Below are positions 6,640 to 13,167 of a DNA stretch of 16,294 bases, one piece after another. How positions within the stretch are numbered: position 1 is the stretch's first letter; the number at the start of each line of letters is the position of its first letter. The translations under genes and the position numbers were made by a program. The notes beneath the pieces were generated by a model. That model worked only from the letters and a program-made list of their open reading frames with translations. It ran no database searches and was not told where the DNA came from. Source of the stretch: DAOUTY01 sp964453665 (GTDB lineage: Bacteria > Chloroflexota > Dehalococcoidia > SZUA-161); contig CAYVQT010000065.1 of the NCBI GenBank assembly GCA_964453665.1, positions 1 to 16,294 of the forward strand. Direction: 5' to 3'.

Positions 6640-7533
6640 ATGAGAATACTGTTGGCTATAGACGAATCCAAATACTCGGCGATGGCAGTCAATATGCTGA
6701 AGATGCTTGAACTTCCATCACACACCGAAGTCAAACTGATTACTATAATACCTGAACATACTTTTATTGGAGGCCATACATTAAGGCGTCTATTGGGCCA
6801 GTTTTCAGAAGTCCAGACTAAGAAGGCTCATGAGGAATTGGCTAATAAGCTCCTACACGATCACATACAATCGATGGAAGCCACCGGCGTCTCGGTAGAA
6901 CCCGTTGTTGCATGGGGACACCCTCCCGAGCAGATATTAGACTACGCACGTATTAACGAGGTGGACCTCATAGTGATTGGCGCAAAAGGGTCAGGAAATG
7001 CTGGATTTCCACTGGGTAGTACGGCTCAAAAGATTATGAAATACGCTAATACTAACGTTTTGCTAATTAGAGAGGATATCAAAAGGATCAGGCGTGTTCT
7101 CTTAGCTACCGATGGATCAAAACACTCGGAGAGGACAGCACGATTCTTACTAAATATACCACTTCCACAGCAAACCAAAATATTTGTAATAACCTGCTTA
7201 GAGTCTCATATTCAGGCGTTGGTCAGAATGCCAACACTGGATATGAATACTAATAGACAGATTATTGCGACAATTCAAGAAACTGAAAAGGAAGCTGCTG
7301 TAGAACTGATAGCCGGAACCAAAGAGCTATTTCATAAAAAAGGTTATAACACCGAATCTCTGCTTCTGGAAGGCTCCCCTGCCAGAGAAATAATACAGGC
7401 TTCGAAAACCGTCAATCCGGAACTCATTGCGATCGGGGCCAAGGGATTGGGAGCAATCGAGAACTTCCTATTAGGCAGTGTAGCTCAACGAGTTGCCCGT
7501 TTTTCCAGATATTCAGTGCTCATTGTCCGATAG
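6640..7533 (+). CDS. Tandem universal stress protein (two UspA domains)
   Basis: A 297-residue cytoplasmic protein made of two UspA domains. Domain 1 (about 1-145) opens with ILLAIDESKYSAMAV and ends with VIGAKGSGNAGFPLGSTAQKIM then NVLLIRE. Domain 2 (about 150-297) opens with RVLLATDGSKHSERTA and ends with AIGAKGLGAIENFLLGSVAQRVARFSRYSVLIVR. Both carry the G-2x-G...G-S/T nucleotide loop, so ATP binding is likely. In domain 2 the spacing is the usual nine residues; in domain 1 it is eight. Such proteins accumulate under starvation, hypoxia or growth arrest. SD AAAGGAG (6624-6630) is at good distance from the ATG. It ends the plus-strand run and converges with the glgP paralogue. It fits a stress-linked role for the whole locus, which is inference. 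Confidence 0.95.
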   Translation: MRILLAIDESKYSAMAVNMLKMLELPSHTEVKLITIIPEHTFIGGHTLRRLLGQFSEVQTKKAHEELANKLLHDHIQSMEATGVSVEPVVAWGHPPEQILDYARINEVDLIVIGAKGSGNAGFPLGSTAQKIMKYANTNVLLIREDIKRIRRVLLATDGSKHSERTARFLLNIPLPQQTKIFVITCLESHIQALVRMPTLDMNTNRQIIATIQETEKEAAVELIAGTKELFHKKGYNTESLLLEGSPAREIIQASKTVNPELIAIGAKGLGAIENFLLGSVAQRVARFSRYSVLIVR

Positions 7534-7565
7534 TATAGTAAATCAGCTATGTAAATTCCTCCTGA

Positions 7566-7595
7566 ACTCCGTATAACCATCAGCGGGTGTTTTTT
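7566..7595 (+). terminator. Possible intrinsic terminator after the stress protein
   Basis: ACTCCG (7566-7571) can pair with CGGGT (7584-7588), leaving one bulged T, and six Ts follow (7590-7595). The stem is short, so this is a weak call, but its position 33 nt after the stop of the stress protein in a convergent intergenic region is right. I found no good matching terminator for the opposing operon. Confidence 0.35.
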
Positions 7596-7630
7596 AATCA
7601 GTACATTTTCAAAATAAATACTAATTATTA

Positions 7631-9337
7631 TTAAGAATAAGCGTTAGCCAGATATTGGAATACCATTCGCCCAGCATTGTAATAGGAACCATTGATCGCG
7701 ATTGTTGAACGCATGACCTTTGCGTAATCCATCGGCCTTTCATAATACATAGGCATAATAACATTTTCCAGCTTTTCATAAAGCGACACAGCCTCCTTTG
7801 CACTGTCGCTTTCCCCTTCCCATTCTTCACAAATGGACCAACCTGTAATACCTTCAATATGTCCCTCGACCCACCAGCCATCCAAAACGCTCAGACTGGG
7901 CACTCCATTCAACGCAGCCTTCATTCCACTTGTTCCGGATGCCTCATGAGGCTTTTGAGGAGTATTCAACCACAAATCAACACCCGCACATATATATTTC
8001 GCAATTTCCATATCATAGTCCTCAAGATATATGACTTTGAGTACATCTTTTAAAGAAGCAGCGAAATCAAATATGGAACGTATCAGAGCTTTTCCCGACT
8101 CATCACGAGGATGTGCCTTGCCGGCATAGACCACCTGTAGGGGGCCGGATTTTTTTACTATTTTTCGTAAACGTTCCAAATCTGAAAAAAGCAGAGCGGC
8201 CCTTTTATATGCCGTAGCACGACGTGCAAAACCTAAAGTCATTATATCGCTATCCAGCCTTATTCCCGCTCTCCTTTCGATAACTTCAATCAGGGCTTTT
8301 TTAGCCTCTTTATGTGCACTTTGTATATCTTCCTTGGGAATACTAATTGCGTAACGTAAATATAGATTGTCCCGTCTCCATTCCGGTATATAGTGATCAT
8401 AAAGACTGCTGAATGCTTGTGATACCCAGGTAACAGCGTGTACACCATTTGTAATCGAGTTAATAGGATATTCAGGGAACATGTCGCGAGAGATTTCCTC
8501 ATGACGCATCGAAACGCCGTTAATATAGTGGGATGAAATCAGGGCCAGATTAGTCATATTCAAGACACCATCAAGGTAGCATCCTGCAGACTCAAGCCCC
8601 TGCCTGCGTTCCGGGCCCAGGACCTGTTGTACTAATTCTTTCGGGAATTTATCATGTCCTGCCGGTACCGGAGTATGCGTTGTGAATACGCATTTACACC
8701 GTACTGCTTCCAGATCTTCTTTGGTTACAGCCCAAACACTCCGCCGTTCCGTTCGTTCTCCAAGAAGAGCTAATACCAGAAGGGAAGAATGCCCTTCGTT
8801 CATGTGATAAGTCTGAATATCAGTGTGTCCCAGCGCTCGAAGCATCGACATCCCCCCCAAACCTAAAACCGCTTCCTGACATAAACGGTAACGACTGTCT
8901 CCACCGTAGAGATAATCGGTTAATGTCTGGTCTATGGGATCGTTGTCAGGCAGATCGCTGTCCAGAAAATAAACAGGTACGTCATGGCCTTTAATTCCAC
9001 GTATAACATATAGCCAGGGCCGTAGCTGGACATGTCGATTCTCTATTTCGATAACTGTGCGTTGGGGTAACGGCTCCAGGTAATCCCGTGGAGACCACTC
9101 GACCGGGTTCTCAAACTGACCCCCGTCTTTATCCAGCACCTGCTGGAAATAGCCCTTGCGATAGAGAAGTGTCATGCCGACCATATTTATGCCCAGATCA
9201 GCAGCAGCATGTAATGTGTCTCCAGCGAGGACTCCAAGCCCCCCACTATATGTCGGCATAGCAGGTTCAATGCCGACCTCCATCGAGAAATAAGCTACCG
9301 GAGCCGGTTGAATGGTTAACCTGGTTATAAGTGACAT
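7631..9337 (-). CDS. glgP: Second alpha-glucan phosphorylase (short GT35 form)
   Basis: A GT35 phosphorylase of 568 residues, paralogous to the 3963 gene but lacking its N-terminal DUF3417 segment: the core starts almost at once with VAYFSMEVGIEPAMPTYSGGLGVLAGD. Also visible are YHMNEGHSSL, FTTHTPVPAGHD, SITNGVHAVTW, GFARRATAYKRA and EASGTSGMKAALNG with the presumed PLP-binding Lys473. DGWWVEGHIEGITGWSI follows, then a C-terminal helix region. The reaction should be phosphorolysis of alpha-glucan or maltodextrin to glucose-1-phosphate. I chose ATG 9337 because GGGGGG lies 6 nt upstream; a TTG at 9385 would add 16 unconvincing residues. It is the last gene of the minus-strand operon, 69 nt after the phosphoketolase. 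Substrate length preference probably differs from the larger paralogue (inference). Confidence 0.93.
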   Translation of the reverse strand: MSLITRLTIQPAPVAYFSMEVGIEPAMPTYSGGLGVLAGDTLHAAADLGINMVGMTLLYRKGYFQQVLDKDGGQFENPVEWSPRDYLEPLPQRTVIEIENRHVQLRPWLYVIRGIKGHDVPVYFLDSDLPDNDPIDQTLTDYLYGGDSRYRLCQEAVLGLGGMSMLRALGHTDIQTYHMNEGHSSLLVLALLGERTERRSVWAVTKEDLEAVRCKCVFTTHTPVPAGHDKFPKELVQQVLGPERRQGLESAGCYLDGVLNMTNLALISSHYINGVSMRHEEISRDMFPEYPINSITNGVHAVTWVSQAFSSLYDHYIPEWRRDNLYLRYAISIPKEDIQSAHKEAKKALIEVIERRAGIRLDSDIMTLGFARRATAYKRAALLFSDLERLRKIVKKSGPLQVVYAGKAHPRDESGKALIRSIFDFAASLKDVLKVIYLEDYDMEIAKYICAGVDLWLNTPQKPHEASGTSGMKAALNGVPSLSVLDGWWVEGHIEGITGWSICEEWEGESDSAKEAVSLYEKLENVIMPMYYERPMDYAKVMRSTIAINGSYYNAGRMVFQYLANAYS

Positions 9338-9406
9338 TACTAACCCCCCTACCGCAGTGTCGGTACAGGTTATGTACTGTATCAAATGCTGGCTATTTAA
9401 CGCTGG

Positions 9407-11881
9407 TTAAATAATTACTCCCTCCGGAGTAGCTTTCCCGTCAATTGCAGCCAGTTCCTCGTCTATAAGTAGCTCATTACGTTTTATATCGATCAATTCG
9501 GCAGATTCCTGCAGTATGTGCGCCCATGTGCAGCGGTTAACAAATAGCATTCCAGGAATAGTGAGGGTACCCCCCTGTACTGCAAACCCGAGTCCGATTG
9601 TATGGCCGTACCCTGTATTTAAAGGCTGGAGAACTCCCAGCATAGGTTCCGGCCTAGTATGCGTTACGAACACGCGTTCCGGAACCGACTCAGGATAGAG
9701 ATCTGAGCGCAATTCCCGGGTTGCTAAATGTGCGTTCTCACCCTCACTGCGTGGTGACCTGAATCTACCCGGTTCCAGCATATATACTACCGAGTGAGCT
9801 ACACTTCGTTCTTTCAGACGAAGTGAGGCCTTAATTACCTGTTCAAGTTGATAAGCTCCTATTGCAGTAAGTATTAAACGGGGCTTTGTGTCATTAAATC
9901 CAGCCCAGTCCAAACGCAATGCCCCCTGATCCAGCAGCCTCCGGGATTCATCCAAAGTAAACAGATCGGGAATCTGGTCGACTTTTGGTATCACCAGCGT
10001 CCAGATCTGAGCATTAGTCTGGTAAACACCGTTAATGACGACCGCAGCAGTGTTGTAATCAGGAACAAACATAACCCGCGACACATTTGAGACCTCACCA
10101 AGCATAGCTTCCGCCATAGCAGGGTCCTGGTGGGATTGCTCGTTCTTGGCGTTCTCCCAGGTATGAGAAGTCAGAATCAGGGGTATGGAAAGCCAGCCCT
10201 GCTTGCTCACTTTTTCCTCACAGTGATTTGCGAAAATGATTTCCTGCCTCACCACGCCGTGCATCTTCGCGCCAAATGCTTCATAAGTCGCTATTAAATT
10301 TATTCCTGCCTTATTGGCCAGTGCTGCTGCGGCAACCGCCTCTTCATTAAGGGCTGTGATTACGGAACCGTGAATATCTTCAGGAATAGTCGGCTCGGGC
10401 TCAGTTACACGGAAGTTTAGAACCTCCAGCGTTTTGATTAAACGGTTAGAACGCATTTCGTCCGGATTACCCACTCTTGGTCTCAGATGTGGATTCGCCT
10501 GTACTACGGCAAGATACATCGAATCAACGGCAAACATCGGCGATGTCCTTGTCCAACTGGATATATCACAGCGGTCTTCCGGTACTGGCCGCGATACAGG
10601 TTGAGGAATCTCCTGCAAACTGACAGAGCGATTCGCCAGTAGATGCTCTCGTTCTTTCGGTCGTCCAGAAGTCTTATGATGCTGGAATTTATCTATAGCA
10701 TCCTTAAGCTCGCTCAGGGGAACCCACAGCTTCCTGGCGCTTTCATTGAACTGTTCTGTAGCTACAGGGTCGCTGTAGGGATTCGACATCAACGGAAGAT
10801 TGTGAGCGAGGTTTGTTCCTTCACCATAGAAGCCAGCTCCTTTGGGGGCAACCGCTATGCCATATGGCAGAAGCACGGGGTAGTTTTCGCCAAATACCTT
10901 AATCGACTCTGCTGCAACCTTCAGCCTGTATTCCATCTCAAATATAGCCCAGATGAAAGCAGCAGGGTCTCTACCGTCAAAAACGATGGGATCGAAGCTG
11001 TTGAGTTTCAAATGCTCGACGAACCAATCGGTTCCGCCCGACTGAGACATCGTCGACCTCTGATCAATACGACGTCCATTGCTTATCATTATCGGTGTTA
11101 TCAGGCCGCAATCGTCCAAACGCCACCATCGCGGAACCCAGTCGCTGCCCCGTTGCTCTTCAAAAGCCCCGTCACTGAGGAAAACGACCAGCTTCTCACC
11201 GGGGAGAGGCATGTGCCCATACTGGAGCTCAATGAAACCGAGATAGCCTCCTTCGGCCATCCCTCCAGCGGTATGAGCATTAACGTGACTGCCAAGAGGT
11301 GAGTCCTGTTTCCCGTTATCACTGATCTTGTAGGAATAAAAATCCCTGACGTATCGCGTGAGGCCTTCATCTGTAACGGAATAGCGCTCGGCGTGACCGG
11401 GCGTCATATTATCGAGAAGCAAATTAACCGTGTCTACGGCAGCGACACAGTGTCCTTGCCCCATTAACCATGAGCGTGTGTCCCCTGTAACAGCGTTCAC
11501 AGTCATGTAGCCTACATATGCAGGTACCATATTCAGTGAACCACCTGTATGACCTTCAGGGCGTGGTTTGAAATCTTCCGGTGCTAACTCCCTGCCATCG
11601 AGGTAAACGTTTCCCGCATACGTCTCAAGGGTGACTATCCACATAGCTACACTGGCAACACGATCCGCTGCATGCAGCAGTTCGAAGAAAGAGATACCGT
11701 CACCTTTGACCTCCCAACCGGATAGTACATCGGCCATAGCGAAAATGCGGTCCTGAGTTTCCACTGTATGCTGGATTACCCCATATCCTGTTGCCCAGCG
11801 GTCTGCATCGGGATTCCTCCTTCGATACAGAGCGACACGTTCCTCCCTACGAATAGACTCGTTTCTCTCCTGCTTGTTCAC
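9407..11881 (-). CDS. xfp: Divergent phosphoketolase (xylulose-5-P / fructose-6-P)
   Basis: A TPP-dependent enzyme that cleaves xylulose-5-P or fructose-6-P with phosphate to acetyl phosphate plus glyceraldehyde-3-P or erythrose-4-P. It has 824 residues from GTG 11881. Residues matching the Bifidobacterium XFP catalytic set are present: His111 (GHTGG), His144 (GQGHC, the same 33-residue spacing as His64-His97), His199 (GSH), His360 (AHNLPL) and Glu534 (TYEAF), then SHQDPA. The cofactor motif is SDGAFEEQ (Asp237) with Asn268 instead of the usual GDG. About 47 extra residues precede the first catalytic His. This is a remote branch; some databases, as I recall, label such proteins 'xylulose 5-phosphate 3-epimerase'. 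Acetate kinase directly upstream supports phosphoketolase. AAAGGAGG lies 5 nt before the GTG; ATG 11905 has no SD. Confidence 0.85.
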   Translation of the reverse strand: MNKQERNESIRREERVALYRRRNPDADRWATGYGVIQHTVETQDRIFAMADVLSGWEVKGDGISFFELLHAADRVASVAMWIVTLETYAGNVYLDGRELAPEDFKPRPEGHTGGSLNMVPAYVGYMTVNAVTGDTRSWLMGQGHCVAAVDTVNLLLDNMTPGHAERYSVTDEGLTRYVRDFYSYKISDNGKQDSPLGSHVNAHTAGGMAEGGYLGFIELQYGHMPLPGEKLVVFLSDGAFEEQRGSDWVPRWWRLDDCGLITPIMISNGRRIDQRSTMSQSGGTDWFVEHLKLNSFDPIVFDGRDPAAFIWAIFEMEYRLKVAAESIKVFGENYPVLLPYGIAVAPKGAGFYGEGTNLAHNLPLMSNPYSDPVATEQFNESARKLWVPLSELKDAIDKFQHHKTSGRPKEREHLLANRSVSLQEIPQPVSRPVPEDRCDISSWTRTSPMFAVDSMYLAVVQANPHLRPRVGNPDEMRSNRLIKTLEVLNFRVTEPEPTIPEDIHGSVITALNEEAVAAAALANKAGINLIATYEAFGAKMHGVVRQEIIFANHCEEKVSKQGWLSIPLILTSHTWENAKNEQSHQDPAMAEAMLGEVSNVSRVMFVPDYNTAAVVINGVYQTNAQIWTLVIPKVDQIPDLFTLDESRRLLDQGALRLDWAGFNDTKPRLILTAIGAYQLEQVIKASLRLKERSVAHSVVYMLEPGRFRSPRSEGENAHLATRELRSDLYPESVPERVFVTHTRPEPMLGVLQPLNTGYGHTIGLGFAVQGGTLTIPGMLFVNRCTWAHILQESAELIDIKRNELLIDEELAAIDGKATPEGVII

Positions 11882-11900
11882 ACCCTCCTCCTTTCCACCG

Positions 11901-11926
11901 GCCATACAGTTTTCTCATAGTATGGC
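11901..11926 (-). promoter_or_regulatory. Intercistronic hairpin between ackA and xfp
   Basis: GCCATAC (11901-11907) and GTATGGC (11920-11926) form a 7-bp stem with a 12-nt loop in the ackA-xfp gap. No U-tract follows on the minus strand. The stem would bury the alternative ATG at 11905 but leaves the SD and GTG at 11881 free, which supports the GTG start. It may tune differential expression within the operon. Confidence 0.4.
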
Positions 11927-11946
11927 TGACTGTATATGTTTAATGA

Positions 11947-13167
11947 TTAGTTGGGTTTCAGGCATCGTATTGAATCTTGAGCTATTACTACTTCTTCATC
12001 TACAGGTATTACATAGACTTGTGCAGTAGCGGTATCTTCAGTGATCAACGCCTCTGTTCCTACTGCCGTATTGTTTCGACCATGTTCTATTACTATGCCG
12101 AACCACTCGAGCCCGCAACAGATACGAGCACGTACGTCAGGTGAATTTTCCCCTATCCCACCACCGAATACGATGGCATCAGCACCGTTGAGCGCAGCAA
12201 TATATGCACCGATGTATTTGCGCACACTGTAGCAAAACATATCCAGGGCTAAAGCGGCTCTCAAATCACCACCTCTTTCCGCCTCCAGCAATTTCTGCAT
12301 GTCCCTAATACCCGATACTCCCAGCAGACCTGATTGTGTATTAAGCCAGTGCTCCACCCGTTCAACATTAACATTCTCACGCCGGGTTAAAAAACCGATT
12401 AAGGAGGGATCTATATTCCCGCATCTCGTGCCCATTATCAAGCCTTCCAAGGGAGTAAATCCCATCGATGTGTCTACGGAGCGTCCCTCGGCGATAGCGG
12501 TCGCCGAGCAACCATTGCCAAGCTGAAGCGTAATAAGCTTCAATTCATTTAGAGCCTTACCTAGTATTGCGGCACAACGTTCAGCCATATATCGGTGGGC
12601 TATTCCGTGAAAACCATAACGGCGGATACTGTGTTTATCGGCCAGATCCCGGGGTATGGCATAAGTAAATGCTTTCTCGGGCATACTGCTATGGAATGCG
12701 GTATCGAACACTGCCACCATCGGGACATCGGAACCGAGCGATTTTCTGATGGTCTTAATAGCATCTACAGCCGGTAAATTGTGTAAGGGTGCTAAACGAC
12801 TGATGTCATCAAGTTCTTCTATTACTGAATCGTTAATCAAGGTCGGTTCTACAAAGGTATTACCGCCGTGAACGACCCTGTGCCCTACCGCGTCAATCTT
12901 TTCACGTTTTAATAGACCGGAGGACTCAATTAATTTCAACGCCTTAATAACAGCTTCACCGTGATCCTTTACCTCAACGGTTTCACTGTTGGCTTGTCCG
13001 TTGCTGGTTCTAAATTTTATATTCCCTCGCATGCCAATTTTGTCGAAAATACCATCTGCCAGGATTTCGAAATCAGTTTGATCCTTTTCGTTCCCATTTA
13101 CATAGAAAAGACGGAATTTTAAACTGGAACTGCCACAATTTATTATCAGTATCTTCATTCTTTTCAT
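11947..13167 (-). CDS. ackA: Acetate kinase
   Basis: Converts acetyl phosphate and ADP to acetate and ATP, in the cytoplasm. At 406 residues it is full length for the family. The ASKHA-fold signatures are intact: NCGSSSLKF (10-18), GHRVVHGG with Arg97 (95-102), VFDTAFH with catalytic Asp155 (153-159), RRYGFHGIAHRY (182-193), then TLQLGNG, GRSVDTSMGFTPLEGLIMGTRCG with the second conserved Arg, and FGGGIGEN near the C-terminus. The ATG at 13167 overlaps the ATPase stop as ATGA, so translation is coupled; there is no separate SD. A second Met at residue 4 (13158) is also possible. With phosphoketolase downstream it would harvest acetyl phosphate as ATP. The gene for phosphotransacetylase is not in the window. 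Confidence 0.97.
   Translation of the reverse strand: MKRMKILIINCGSSSLKFRLFYVNGNEKDQTDFEILADGIFDKIGMRGNIKFRTSNGQANSETVEVKDHGEAVIKALKLIESSGLLKREKIDAVGHRVVHGGNTFVEPTLINDSVIEELDDISRLAPLHNLPAVDAIKTIRKSLGSDVPMVAVFDTAFHSSMPEKAFTYAIPRDLADKHSIRRYGFHGIAHRYMAERCAAILGKALNELKLITLQLGNGCSATAIAEGRSVDTSMGFTPLEGLIMGTRCGNIDPSLIGFLTRRENVNVERVEHWLNTQSGLLGVSGIRDMQKLLEAERGGDLRAALALDMFCYSVRKYIGAYIAALNGADAIVFGGGIGENSPDVRARICCGLEWFGIVIEHGRNNTAVGTEALITEDTATAQVYVIPVDEEVVIAQDSIRCLKPN

Noticed and set aside
9338..9385. Longer start (TTG 9385) for the second phosphorylase
   Set aside because: It would add 16 residues unlike the family and lacks an SD, while ATG 9337 has a G-rich SD at the right distance.
10643..11302. 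219-codon open frame on the plus strand inside the phosphoketolase gene
   Set aside because: It has no family resemblance and is antisense to a well-matched enzyme with catalytic residues; a shadow frame.
11882..11905. ATG 11905 as the phosphoketolase start
   Set aside because: No SD precedes it and it lies in a hairpin arm, whereas GTG 11881 has AAAGGAGG at ideal spacing.
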